A DNA stretch of 64,000 nucleotides from Aselliscus stoliczkanus (Eukaryota > Chordata > Mammalia > Chiroptera > Hipposideridae): NCBI GenBank assembly GCA_033961575.1, contig CM066729.1, forward strand, positions 34,506,501-34,570,500. Direction: 5' to 3'. The notes under the pieces were generated by a model that worked only from the letters and a program-made list of their open reading frames with translations, was not told the origin of the DNA and ran no database searches. Of this stretch, positions 48,106 to 61,380 are shown piece by piece. The position numbers and the translations under genes are program-made. Positions within the stretch are counted from its first letter, which is position 1. Every line of letters starts with the position of its first letter.

Positions 48106-48118
48106 GATTACTACTTTT

Positions 48119-51100
48119 AAAATACCTGAATAAGCTATGATAAGTGGTCAGAGACAAAAGAGGGGAGTGCTTTTAGGGTAAATATCTTATCATAGTTTTT
48201 TAAGTGTTAATTTTCTTGTGTCACTCTCTACAAAATGGACACCTTTTGTCTTTTTTATTCACATCACCTTGAAAATTCTTTGGTGCATACTAAGTACTGT
48301 ATAAAATTTGGTAGTTGTTTGAATATACAAATGAATATATAAAACATGTAGATAATTTTTCTAGAAACCATTTTAAATGTACAGCGTGCCTATTCCTCTA
48401 ACAGTTTCATTGTTCGAAAGGGAAAGTACACTTTAAAAACAAGGAACATGTCTCATCACGGGGACTATGTTTTGAAACCATCCATCTTTATAGGTGGTTA
48501 TCTACTACAGGATTTCGTCAATACTTTTCCTTAAGGTGTTTTCTGAACTGGTTCTATTCCAGCTGGATACACTCGATGAAGCAATTTATTTGGAGGTTAG
48601 ACATGTCTCTTTAGTCTAAGGGATGAAATAGAAGATCTGGAATATGAAATTCAGGAAGATGTTCTTGAACTAGTCACACACATTCCCAAGGTAGGTTATG
48701 CCAACTGTGAAGGTCATGAGATACAACGGCAAAGAGAAACTTCACGGAATGGACAGCTACACTATGATTATCACTCTCATGCATTAGTAATTAGAACTGA
48801 AATCCACACCTTACTTATTCTTTCTTCAAAGCTTATTTATGATGTCTTGAAGGCAAACCATTAGTAGTATTTAGAGAACCTTTTGATGAGAGCATACATT
48901 TTTAATTGAATTTTACTATATTTAATGGGACTCAGCTTTCTCAAATTGCAGACTTGTACTACATTTGTCAGGAACACTCCAGGTATATGCCCATTTTCTC
49001 TGCATAATTATTATAGCGCTGCTTTTTACTCCCAGGAATTTAAAGACAAGTTATATAGGCCCCTATGGATAGGTGAAAATTAGTCAATGAGAAATATTAT
49101 ACATATATTTAAATGATAAAGAGCAAATAAAAACTCAGAGTTTTCAGTATCATCTTTTTATGTAATGATGTAGCTGTTAATAACTTGTGTATATTCAATT
49201 CAAGTGAAGAATAGTATCTTTTCTTTGGAGGTCACGCTATAAACAAAGCAGGATTTTCAAAATCTCATTGGAGTGATTACTTTTCATCACATTTTCTTTG
49301 CTGCATTGCCAAGGCATTTCTTCACTTCGTAGGATAAGCCTGGCATATGAAAGATTTATTGACTGTGTAGTCTGGACTGTGACATCGCGATGAACACAAA
49401 CCCTGCTTCTTGCTACTGACACTTCACCTTACAGGGTTGCAGCTGTGCTTAGCAACAGAATACCAGATGGCACAGAGACATCAATTGATTAGTACTCAAG
49501 AACAATGTCACCTACCAGAACGGGCTACAGATAAATTGACAGAGACAGTGCAATGGTTACAGGCCTGAATGATGAAGCCCTTTAAATAGGTTTACGGCTG
49601 CATTTTTAAAACGTGTGCTGTTTGGAAACTTGTGTTTGTAGTAAAAGGCACAATCATAATTATATAACCATGCATGCTTTGCTAGAAATCTTTTCATCAG
49701 TGCTGAATCCTCTTTACTTGTCTATACATCTAGAAGTATAATATAACATATTAAAGCTCTTTGTTGTCTGTCATTGCAAATCCAAAATTACCCAAACTCT
49801 CTTTCTAAAATCCCTCCTTAGCCACATTATTTTTGGGATAATAAATTAACATTATACACTTGGGCCTGAGAGAATGTCCAATGGAAAAAATTGCCTGAAG
49901 AATCCTGGGATTCATAAGCTGTCAGTGTGAATTATCTGTCCACAAAAATTATCTTTTATGAATAAGTCTTGCTTTTATAGGAAGTGTTTATTATCACATT
50001 TAGCATCACTTTATGTAGCATATCTTGAATTGTTTGCACTCAGACCTTGGCTATAAGCTATATCTGATAGGCTTAGAATGCCAATATTTGAAAACACACA
50101 TGCCGGATTACTCAGCTTAGCTTTGGTAAATAAGTCATATTGATTTTTCAAAAATATTCCTGGGAAAATTCTTGATTATTGAAGTTTCTTCTCAAATTTA
50201 TTTATTAGTAGGATAGTTAAAATTCTACTTCAACAAATACAGTTTATTGCTTCTTTTGTATAATGCATAGATTGCCCATAACTATTGTTTCAGATAAGGA
50301 GTGCTTGTTTACTTAAGTGCACATATAATACCACTTTGGATTCAAAACTGACCGACATATCTGAGATGCTACCAAAGCATCTCACTTGCTGCAAAAGAGG
50401 ACTTTACTGGGAAGATCTATGAAGGATTATTATAAATGAGTAGCCCGTGGATCCTGAATTAATATAGTTACATATATTAACTCAGAAAATATAACTATTA
50501 AGTATAACTGATCTCACTGTCTCTTGGAGTATACATTCCTGCTGATGATAGTGATACAGGAGTGGACCTTACATTTGCTTATTAAATGTAATTTGATCTC
50601 TACTGGTTTGAAATACTTAAACATTCAGTTCATTTAAAGTTTAAACATATTATTAAATCAGGGTTATTTTCTGCTTCAAAGGGTCTTTCCTCACCTTGAC
50701 TTCACTTGATTCAAAGTGAAGCCTTCTAACCTTCACAGAAGGCATTGTCCATGCACATATTGTCCTCCCTGGACTCTGCCCTGACACTCACATCTGAACT
50801 GCTGTCTGCTCAGTGTACCTGGTTCAGCCTGGTTTTAGATCATCAGGCTGGTACTCACTGATGATTGGATGGCTCCTCACTGCCTCAGGTCACAAGGTCA
50901 TCAGATTCTGCAGCTCCCTTATTCTAACTTAGAGCACCTTGCATGTCACAAGTCCTCAGCAGTGCCAGGTGCTCAATGAGTGATTGAAGAACACCTGTAG
51001 CTCATGCATGTTTCAAGCAAGCTCTGAGATGGATCACTGGGGCACCATCTCTAGGTCTCCTTCTGCCTATGAATGTCAAGCTGCCCCTTCCACTCTTCTG

Positions 51101-51493
51101 TGGCTGTAATGTGTCTCAGGTACCAGGCTTTCCCTTTCAGCTTTTTTTTTGTCCTATCTTGCATTTATTTTATCTTTTGCCCATCCCCTGGGGAGGCTGT
51201 GGTCCTTTATCAGAGGCCTACACAATATCTTAACAAGCCCTCTCTATATTTATATTCCTATCACTAATCACATATTCATTTCCTTTCTAAGTCACAGTAA
51301 AGCTGTTTTGATATCATTTATATACTATGTCCTTTCTATACTTTGGCTTTGGCAAAAACGCTATGCTCAGACCTCTAAATTTTATCTTGAGATTTGAAAA
51401 GAAGCGGCAAAAATGTAGAAAAAAAATGAACAATAAAGTTCGTTATTTTCTGGTAAACTAAAAAAAAAAGGCTAATTTGAAACCCATGATGGA
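48119..51493. other. 5' flank, mostly unique sequence
   Basis: The parts at 48380-48800 and 49200-49640 are less AT-rich, look unlike any repeat I know and contain several CpGs. They are the best places in the flank to look for conserved non-coding elements. About 50680-51060 may be an old L2/MIR-type fragment (gtgccaggtgctcaatgagt). Confidence 0.4.
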
Positions 51494-51504
51494 TCAATAC
51501 ATTT

Positions 51505-53335
51505 AAAAAAGATTTTTATTAAGAATATAGCTAACATACAATATTATGTGAGTGTCAGGGATACCATAGTAATTCAAGATTTCTGTACCTAAAGAAGTGA
51601 TCACTATGATAAGTCCAGCAACCGTCTGACACTGTACTATGTTACCACAATATAATTGACTATATTTACCCATGCTGTACATTACATCTCTAAGACTTAT
51701 TTGTTTTATACCCAGAAATTTGGACCTCTGATTCCCCTTCACCTTTCCCCCACTTTTTAATTTTTTTCAATTACAGTTGACTTTCAATGTTATTTTATAT
51801 TAATTTTAGGTGTATAGCATAGTGATTAGACATTTATATAATTTAAGAAGTGACTAGTCTTGTACCCACCTGGCTCTATACATAGTACCATGTTATTGAC
51901 TGTATTCCTTATGCTTTACTTTACATCCCCATGACTATTTTGTAACTACCAACCTGTACTTCTTAATGCCTTCACCTTTTTCACCCTGTCCCCCTTCTCC
52001 CTCCTATCTGTCACCCCAAAAAATCTAGTGTCCATCTGACACTATACATAGTTGTCACAATATTATTGACTATTTTCCTTATGCTATCCCCTACATCCTC
52101 ATGACTACTTTGTAACAACCAATTTGTACTTCTTAATCCCTTCCATTTTGTTTTCATTTACACCCCAACCCCCATCCCATCTGGCAACCATCAAAATGTT
52201 CTCTTTATTTATGAGTTTGTTTCTGTTTTGTTCTTTAGATTCCACATATAAGCAAAATCAAATTGCATCTGTCTTTTTCTGTCTGACACTCCACTCAGGA
52301 CAATATCCTCCAGGTACATCCATGCTACTGCAGGTGGCAAGAGCCCATTCCCTTCCCTAGCCAATCAGTATTCTATTCTATACATGTACCACCACCTCTT
52401 TATTCATTCTTCCATTGATGGACACCCAGGCTGCCTCCACATCTTGGTCATTGTAAACAATACTGCGGTGAATACATGGACGCACACATTCCCTTGAAGT
52501 AGCATGTTGGGTTTCTATGGATAAATACCCTGAAGTGGGACTACTGGGCCTTGCTTTGCCTCCTGTTATAGCTTTTGTTTTAAAGTCTATTTTATCTGAC
52601 ATAAGTATTGCTACCCCAGCTTTCTTTTTCCCTTCCATTTTCATGAGTCATCAGGTCAGAGCAGCAGAGCTCACTAGACCAATCAGATTCAGATTTGGAC
52701 GTAGCATAGGGGAGGGCTCAACACATTAAAGATGATGGCTGCCTGCTGGCTGCAGGAGAGGAAAACCCCACTCAAGGAAATAGCGACTGTCTTCCAGTCC
52801 TTCCCTGAGGCCACCCATCTCAGTCTGCCCCCTGTATGTCTCTGAGGCCCCCCAAATCACTGACCCTGCGCTGGAGCCCAAGGTGAGTGCCTGGGAGTGA
52901 GTTTGTGTGCGGGCTGTTTAAGAGGGCAAGCTGGTTTCCTGCCACCTTCCATCCCACCTACAGGGTCGGAATCCCGGTGTTTTACATAGCCAAGTGTTGT
53001 GGGGGCTCCTCTTTTGACACCAGTACTCCAGGCTGGGGATCCTGGTGTGAGTGGCCGGGGTCCCTCATTCCTCCGTGGGAGAACCTTCACAGCTGAGATG
53101 TCCCTCTTGATTGATTCTCAACCACCACATGGAAGTATGGGGCTGTTCCAAGTCTCCACCCCTACCAATCTGGACATGGCTACTTTTTAATATCTTTCTT
53201 TGTAAGACTTCTGTTTGGCTAGACTTCATATGGTTCTCCATGTTGACTGTTCTATAATTTAGCTGTATTTTTAGTGTGTTCATGGAAGGAAGCAGGCACA
53301 GTGTTTATCTGCTCTGCCATCTTGGGTCTCTTCCC
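51505..53335 (-). mobile_element. Internally deleted LINE-1 with both termini
   Basis: The lower part (51505 to about 52560) is an L1 3'UTR and ORF2 end, containing two copies of a roughly 180-bp unit (cttatgct ... tgactac/ttttgtaac ... acttcttaat). At about 52565-52640 a short ORF2-like piece (aaagtctattttatctgac) appears. From about 52640 the sequence is GC-rich L1 5'UTR, ending at 53335 with a 5' terminus that reads ggaagagacccaagatgg on the minus strand. The flanks tcaatacattt (51494-51504) and tcaatgcattt (53336-53346) are a one-mismatch target duplication. A full L1 would be about 6 kb, so most of it is absent. Confidence 0.82.
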
Positions 53336-53624
53336 TCAATGCATTTTTTATTTAGGCGGTATTTGAACTTCTTCTGAGACAATGGGTGTGGAAGCCAGAG
53401 TACAACTGAGATGATTGAGAATAGAATTCTACTGTTTCCATTCTCAAAAATATTACCTCAATTTCATCCTACCCCAGTAAAATGTTGATTCCCTGACAAA
53501 TACACTTAATCTTATGTAAGGATGCCATTTCATCATAGAAGCTAAATGTTATCAAACTTTTTTTTCTATCACTTGCCATCTCTCCAATGTCAGAACACTA
53601 GAGGACACTATGTCTTACCCTAAA

Positions 53625-53795
53625 ACAGTGGTTCTCAAAGTAGTTGTGCATCACAATTACCTGAAGGGCTGTTGAAGCAGATTTCTGGGCACTACTCCCA
53701 GAGTTTCTGATTCAGTAGGTCTGCAGTGGCCCTGCCAGCATAGGCAAAGCTTTCTTTGGCAGTTGTGTGTCATCATCCAACTGCGAAACACAATT
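53625..53795 (+). mobile_element. MER5A-like hAT transposon relic
   Basis: It starts cagtggttctcaaagtagtt and carries tttctgattcagtaggtctg on the plus strand, the signature of the MER5A non-autonomous Charlie (hAT) family. It is decayed towards its far end. Confidence 0.8.
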
Positions 53796-54140
53796 GCATC
53801 TGATTCAGGAGGGATGTCAGTGTCCTCCCATCCTAAAAAAATGAAAAGGTTCCTCTCTGGCCTCCCAAGACATCTCCAAAGTGACTTAGTGTCCTCATTA
53901 CAGGCTGCACATTTTCTTCCTGGCCTGCACTAGAGACAAGTCTTTTCCTACAAATTTTAACCTCTTCAGATATTCTCTAGGTCACAACATTTAGGACTTA
54001 AGCTGTGGAAATTTGTATTTTGTACCTAAAAAGAAGTTCCGTATTTTGATGGAAATTCAAAGCCCAAGAAAGAAGGTTTCAAGGTTGTTTTCTATGAATT
54101 TACTGTCTTTTTTTTTTTCTTTTAACCTGTTTCTTCTTTG

Positions 54141-54198
<58 letters not shown>

Positions 54199-55454
54199 TC
54201 CCAACACAAGGGCTCATGACCTTGTGTTCAAATGACTAGGTTTCTACTTATTTTCCTAGGGATTGATAGTGGCTCTCCGAGACTGATATACATCCCCATG
54301 GAGGTCTGGAATGTTTACACCTCTATAGTCTAATAGCTAAGATCTTTCCTTTATATATCATTCTAACTTCATACATTTTTCTGGTGTTATTCGAAAAACT
54401 TACAAGTGGTCTGGAAGTAAATATTGGAGGCCACATGTTTACCAAGTTAATGGAGCTCTGACAAATTTTGCAGCATAGGTGAGATGATTCATGTGCAACC
54501 TGCAGGAAATAGTTGATGAAGTCGCTCACTAGGCAATGATGAGAAGCATAACCTATGTGACTCCTCAGCCCAGCACACGTGAGGAACATGCCCACATGGG
54601 GACTGATATGCTCAAGTATTGATGTGGACCCCATGTGATGTAGCTCTGTGATGACAGTGTGACCTCTGCTGGCCAGGCTTATGATGCTGTATTTGCTTCT
54701 CCATACACAGTCTCCAGAAGTCTTCTCTCTTATTGCAGGTTTCAGTGTCTTCCTCTGACCCCCCAATCCAGGGCAGATGAGCTACATCTTCCTGGGGCTA
54801 AGTTACATGTCTTTCTCTATCACCTCTCTGATGCTTGTTGTGACATAGCTTATGTTTTACCATGTTATCTGCCTTCACTTTTGCTTTTCAAGAATAATTT
54901 ATTCTCTTAACAAAGCCCAATTTTCATAAATTGAAAGCTTTGACTTTAAAATAGACTCTCAAGAGTCTATTGTAATGATATTTTTCTTTCTTTTTTTTTT
55001 TCATTCTTCCATAACAAACTTAAAATTTCTTGCATAGCCCATGGGGAGTCTGGACCTTTTGTAGCTGTAGACAGTCACCTGGATTCATTGTTATTATTCC
55101 AGGTAAAGAATAGCTAAGTTATGATAATTAATGTAAAAATGCAAAACGGGGTGTTTCAATAAACAATACTCCATATCAGATACATGCTGCAATTTCACAA
55201 AAAGATACCACTTTCTTAGATGTAAGAGTTTAGTAATCCAGGACACTGCTTCCTTCTGTGATAGACACAGATCTCATTGATCATTCTAGGATCAATGCTT
55301 AGCCCATGATTTGAATATTAAAAATCTTAATATATTTTACTTGAATAGGTTAACAGAAGAAGGAGATGTATATATTAGGGCATATTGATCATTTTAAGTT
55401 GTTACATTCATATGGAAAAGTCAATAATCTAAGGTATTAGGGATTAATTTATGG
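53796..55454. other. 5' flank, no gene
   Basis: Contains the (GT)27 run. The 147-residue minus-strand open frame at 54323-54766 has no domain, composition bias or splice context that supports a gene. Confidence 0.45.
54143..54196. repeat. (GT)27 microsatellite
   Basis: An uninterrupted dinucleotide run of 54 bp. Confidence 0.97.
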
Positions 55455-55955
55455 CAGAGGTCCTTAAATTTTTGGAACTTTGGATTCATCTGTGCACTTA
55501 AAAATTACTGAGGATTCCAATTGGCTTTTTTATGTGAGTTAAAGCTATTGATATTTACAATGTTAGAATTTAAAACAGAAGTTTTTAAACATATTCATTT
55601 AAACAGTAATAACATATTACATGTTGATTTAAATAAAATTTTAAGGAAACAAACTCCATGTTTTAGATCATAAAACAAGTTAGAAGAGTAGCATTGACAC
55701 TTTTGAAAATCTTTTAAATAAATGTTTGTTTTAATACAAGACAGGTGGATCTCATATGTGCTTCAAATTTCATCTGTTGTGATATCGTATGTCTTGTGAC
55801 TTCTGGAAAACTCCACTGCACACTTACAAGATAATTAGCATGAAAAAGACAAATGAGATCTTAGTGTTACAAAATGAGTTTTTCTTTATGGAACTCCTGA
55901 AAGGGTCTTACAGAAACCCAGGGATCTTCAGACCATATTTTGAAAACTGTTGGCC
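55455..55955 (+). mobile_element. Ancient DNA transposon relic with inverted ends
   Basis: The left end gcagaggtccttaaattttt and the right end (attttgaaaactgttggcc) are imperfect inverted repeats. The interior includes gttgtgatatcgtatgtctt and ctggaaaactccactgcaca, recognisable from a common mammalian hAT-like family. There is no coding capacity. Confidence 0.65.
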
Positions 55956-58304
55956 TAATTGTTTCTTGAAAGTGTTCTTACTTTGTTATACCCACTAAAC
56001 ACAATACCTCAACATAAGAAAAATAAGTAAAATCAAAGAGTGAAGACAGAAAAATTAAGAAATATACAGGGAAAATCTATTCCTTCTTTCATGTCTACTT
56101 AATTCATCCCCTCATACATTTTTCTGTATATTTAAAAAATTTTCCTTAACCACAGAATATTTAACTTGAAGCATAAATTGAAAGAAGAAAAAATATAACT
56201 CTCACATTTTCTACTGAACCAATAAGTTATTATTATATTCATTTAATCAGAATATGGCTATTTATGGACCATATAATAAAAATCAAAATATTGTCAAATT
56301 CATAAATTCTAGTTTTAATATTGAGTGTCACAGTTTGACTTAATGAAAGTCCCTGATAATTAGAATTTTTTAAATGGAGAAGTAAAATTTATGTCTCTTT
56401 ATACTTCTTCAAACAATTCTGAAATGTGCCTTGGTAAAGTGTTCTTAATTTGTTTTAGAAATGCAAAACTGAAAGACAGTTGGCATATATTTTGGCTCAA
56501 ATTTATCACCATTGATTTATTAAAGCCAAATAACAACTGCCAATATAATAAGTACATAGATAGATGAGGATTTCTTATGCATAATAGAAATATCAAGTCT
56601 TAAATGAAGTTAACATAATAATTAATAATATTTCAGTATGATCCTTATGGTCCCATATCTGCTCCATTGATATTTTTAGAAAGTGTGTTGTGTGTACATG
56701 GTGTTGTATATATAAGAGACACACATATAAAGAGAGAGAGACACAGAAACAGGGAGTAAATATAAATAAGTTAGGGCTTAGAATATGCTAGGACCTATCT
56801 GTTTTTCTCCACTTGTAAATCAGAGAATTTGTGTTCAGAGTTAAGACTCAGATGTAGGGATATTAGAGATTAAAATTTTTTCAGTATCCTAGAACGAAGA
56901 AACACATTGTCATGATCTGTGTGTCTGCCAGTGATTTGTATTCACATTATGTCAAGTGATTTATCTGCCTTCCTTAGGATTCATCACTCACAATTCCAAA
57001 TTACTAGTTCCCTGTTAATATCATCTTAGAGTTCTTTATAACTCAAATTGGTTAGCTTTGCGCCCTTGGAATAATTTTTTTCCCCTGAATGGTCCACTTT
57101 ACTTGCTATGCTGTAACCTGCATTTCAAGGAGAATTAACACAGCATCACAATTCAGATATCTTGATATCAACATTTCATTTTTTACTTGAAACAATATTT
57201 TCTTCATATAACAAAATAAAGTTTTTTCTTCTGACAGCCTGGAGAGCTCTGTATATGAAAATTAAAATTATATTGAGATCTTTAAAGCTAGTTTTGTAAA
57301 TACCTTTAAGCTCAGAATATTTTCAGCTCCTTTTGGTAAAATGAATACATTTTAAATTGATCTTTTCCATCAAAATTTTTTTTGAGAAATATTTTACTTT
57401 AAAGATTAACACAACCAAATATAATACATTTATTTCCTCAGAAATACATCACCCTTAAAGCGAAGCAACATCATTAAATATTACTAAAAGAAACCTCACC
57501 ATATAAATGTCTTCCACAACAGAAGGCTCTGTCATTCTCTGAATGTGCAAGTGGTATGTGACCATGAACATCTCATTGTAAGCATCTGTGCAAAGTTTCC
57601 TGATTCATGCCATGATTCCTACATATTGGATAATTTATCATAGTGCCATCTATTTAAAAAACATAGTTGCCAACATGGATAGATTATCAAGAAAATAAAT
57701 TATTTTGTGTCTTTAGGTAAATGCTTTTGATGATATATGCATGTGAGTTCTGCTTAGATCATTAGCTTTTAAAAGCAAAATAACATTGGAAAGATGGCAT
57801 AACCATTGAAAATGAGTAGAATTTTAATCACAGTAATAACTCCTTATAAAAATGATCACCAAGTATCAGTTGTTCTGGTCAGTTCATGAAAAAGCAGTCT
57901 ATAAAAATAATAACAAAACAGTAATTTGGTAGGGGCGATCTGGGTTTTTGTTTTTGTTTTTCTCTCTCTCTCTCTTGCCATTTATGTAAGTATCATTTGG
58001 GCATAAACTTATTTGCTGAAAAACATAATATATACGCATTTAGTTAATTTGTATGTAAGTACAACTATTGTCCCTTAGTGCTTACTAAGGATGATATTGT
58101 ACTTGATCAATAATGGAAATAGAATGTAGTTAATCCAGGCTCTTATATTTCACAATTTTTTGAGAACATAACATCTTAAATTGTAGCTCATTGAAATTCT
58201 GACTATAAGAGATTTGGAAGTCACCTAGTCCATTTTCTTTATTTCATGGTTGGGGAATTGTTATTTCGAGTAAATGTTTATGGTGACAGACATAGTTGTA
58301 TTAA
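55956..58304. other. 5' flank, nothing identified
   Basis: AT-rich unique-looking sequence with short CT and GA runs (56735-56752, 57961-57976). No gene or named repeat was seen. Confidence 0.45.
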
Positions 58305-58705
58305 TCAGCTGTTCACCAGAGAAATAGGACCATTTGTATAGGTATGTACATAGAGAGAGTTTATTTTAAGGAATTGGTTCACATGATTGTGGGGTGCAAA
58401 TCTACAATGTGCAGGCTAAGCCAGCAGGCTGGAGACCCAGGGAAGAATTGCCACCCAAGTTCAAAGGCAGTCTGCTGACAGAATTTCTTCTTGTTCAGGG
58501 GTCAGTCTTGGTTCCATTTAGATCTTCAACTAATCAGATGAAGCTCACCTACATTATGAGACTAACCTGCTTTGCTCGAAGTTCAATAATTTATATGTTA
58601 ATCTCATCCAATACATACCTTCACAGAAACCTCCAGAATAATGTTTGACCAAATATCTGGGCACCAGGGCCCAGCCAACTTGACATAAAAAATTAACCAT
58701 CTTGC
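58305..58705 (+). repeat. Ancient mammal-wide repeat, family not named
   Basis: Starts near gtattaatcagctgttcacc, contains agagtttattttaaggaatt and aatgtttgaccaaatatctg, and ends acttgacataaaaaattaac. I recognise this as a common interspersed repeat but cannot assign a family with confidence. Confidence 0.6.
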
Positions 58706-59390
58706 TAGTGTATGTGCTTCTGTATTCTGTTATCAATGGTTGGGGTACTGGTTGCATACTTACACAGTTCCTTCTACAAGTATATTACATGCCACCCTCC
58801 CTATAAGGAATTCAGTGTGAAATTGCCATTACAAAGTATATTTTTAAAAAATGTAATAAGTACATGTCTTCCCTATCAAGTGATCTAAGATGCCTACTTA
58901 AGTTAACTAGTTTGAGGCTGTTATATCAATACCAAATAATAAGATTGTCTAGAATTTTTCACACCGCTTATAAAATTTAAATATGATTTCAACTCTGGAT
59001 CTACTTTGAAAGAAAAGGGGCACAAGTTTATTAGAGTAAGAGTAATTACTAAAATATTTGCACCATAAATCACAAATGTTGAAAGGAAACTTCTCAAATA
59101 GACTTGATGATAAAATATTTTAACTAAAGGTACATGTCAGCCCTTAAGATACCATTCTTTTGCATTTCTATATCTTTATTCCTGCTATGCATTCTCTGCT
59201 TTCAAGACATATTTAGTCTCTGAAACAAAACTTAACCATCTCCTAAGCTTCTAATTATTTTCTGGTGGTTCCATGCTCTCAGAAATACATTCATATGTAT
59301 TTCAATCCCAACACTTCCTGCGACATAGTTTAGAAGTTTAGGTGAAACAATATTATTTTCTACACCAAATATTCTAACAAACAGTTTCTT

Positions 59391-59494
59391 TTTTTTGTTT
59401 GAGGGCAGTATCACTGGCCCTCATATGTGGGACCTGAACCAGGGCTGCTGGCCTCCCAAGCCAGTGCTTAACCACCGTGCCACTCGGCCAGCCC
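59391..59494 (-). mobile_element. Short tRNA-derived SINE
   Basis: A tttttttgtttgagggcag start is followed by a head ending ccactcggccagccc. A perfect 14-bp duplication, acaaacagtttctt, lies at 59377-59390 and 59495-59508. Confidence 0.92.
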
Positions 59495-59751
59495 ACAAAC
59501 AGTTTCTTATAGCAAGCATTTATATAATTAAAGTACTAAGTGAAAAATTTCTGGAACTTTTCGTTGGCAATCCTATTACTGAAATAGATGGAATTCAACT
59601 GTTGATGAGAATAAGTATATCTCTCATTATGATGTATATGTGTTAATGTTTTTTTTCTTCATTTAAAAAACTAATGTCTATTCAATGTTGTATTTTAAGA
59701 TTTAATATCAAAGTTTCTTTCACAGTTTTCTCATTTATTAATAGTGGAAGA

Positions 59752-59829
59752 ATGTGCATTTCATTTTGATTTCAACATTAATTTTAATCAATGTACATTT
59801 CATTTTGATTTCAACATTAATTTTAATCA
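59752..59829. repeat. 39-bp tandem duplication
   Basis: Two adjacent 39-bp units (59752-59790 and 59791-59829) differ at one position (g or a, fifth base). The unit begins atgtRcatttcattttg. Confidence 0.95.
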
Positions 59830-60744
59830 AGGTAGAATCAAATATGTTTGGAATGTATAAAATTTATCCCTATAGTTGTGAAATATTTGATAAAAGGTAA
59901 TATGTCTTATTTACCTCTATTGTTGGCACATGTCATCTGCTATCATAGGCATGACTGAATACTTGCTATTTTAAAAACACTAAATAAATCATAGATACTA
60001 TGTGACTGTTATTAAGGAAACTTGATTTTGGATTTGTACCAAGGCTAATCATAATAAAATTACAAATTTATTTTTCTATGCTGTCAATACCATTTTAAAA
60101 CACCCATTTTACCACTAATACATTTTTATACTCTACTAAATTCAGAGACCCCATTTTGCCTTTGTTTCTTTTCATCAGAAATAATTCTGATTTAAATAGT
60201 TCTCATTAGAGTGCATTTAATAACATAGATGGATTCATCACCATTAGTTTTGTTTGTTTGTTTGTTGGTTTGTTTGATTTTTAATTTATGTAGCAGAAAT
60301 AACACAACAAATTGGTAGGGATAAATGTAAATCCATATTGATTGTCAACTGCTACACTTGACATTCGGTACCTTTTATTTTGAAAATTATAATAAATAAA
60401 ATATAAATACCTTATATACCCATAGAATTGCATGTTATAGCAAATACATCCACTTATGTTCTCAAGCCTGATCCTCTTCCCAAAAGCCTGTGAGACATTT
60501 AGGGCATTTCTTAGCTTTAAGGGCATTAAGATAATCTAATTGATCCAGTTCAGTTCTCAAGCAGGAGCACAAAGGTCTTAGTTTAAGAACTGGCAGTTGT
60601 CCAATCTTGGTATAGTAAAATGTGGCTGGAAAAGTAGGGAAAATGGCCTAATTTGGTAAAAATTCAGGGGTTGAGGGGAGACTGTTGATATGACAGAATC
60701 TTTTAAGTGTTTTTGCATAGGGAAGCCACTATGGTTTGCAAACT

Positions 60745-61380
60745 CAGTGCATTTGTTATCTGTTGCTGTGTAGCAAATTACCACAAATTTAAAGGCATAA
60801 AACAATACAAATTTATTATCTCAAAGTATTTTGTGGGTTAGGAGCCTGGGTCCAGTTTAGCTGGCTTATTTGCTTAGGGTCTCTCATAAGGCTGCAATAA
60901 AGGTCTAGCTTATCTAGAGATTGGACGAAGAAGGCATCTGTTTCATGTTCTTCAGGTTTTTGGAAGAATTCATGTCTTTGTAGCTATAGGGTTGAGTGTC
61001 TGGGATTTTGGCTGGCAAGGTTAAAGGTCATTCTCAGCTGCTAGATGCTGCCCCCTTTTCCTAGAGGCTGTTGCCATGTCTAGTCATGTTGGCTTTCCCA
61101 GCATGTCATTTTACTTCATGCAAGCCAGGAAGGAGGGTCTCTGGAGCAAGTCTACTAGTACGATGGAGTTTTATGTAATGTAACCTAACCACAGGAGTGA
61201 CATCCATCAGCTACCTTTGCCAAATGCTATTGATTAGATGCAAGTCACAAGCCCTATTCACACTTGGGGCAGAGGAAGGGAGGAGGAGGATTATTACACC
61301 AAAGCATGAAACTCATTGGCCAGGATCATGGTCCAGGAGCAGAAGGACCTTAGTGTCTGTCAGCCATATTCAGTAGAGAC
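60745..61380. repeat. Ancient mammal-wide repeat, family not named
   Basis: Starts ttatctgttgctgtgtagca, contains gggtctctcataaggctgca and ends with a caagtcacaagcc-type segment. This is a widespread mammalian repeat with no coding potential. Confidence 0.55.

Noticed and set aside
54323..54766. Minus-strand open frame of 147 residues
   Set aside because: It has no recognisable domain, signal peptide or exon signals, and a length like this is expected by chance in 64 kb.
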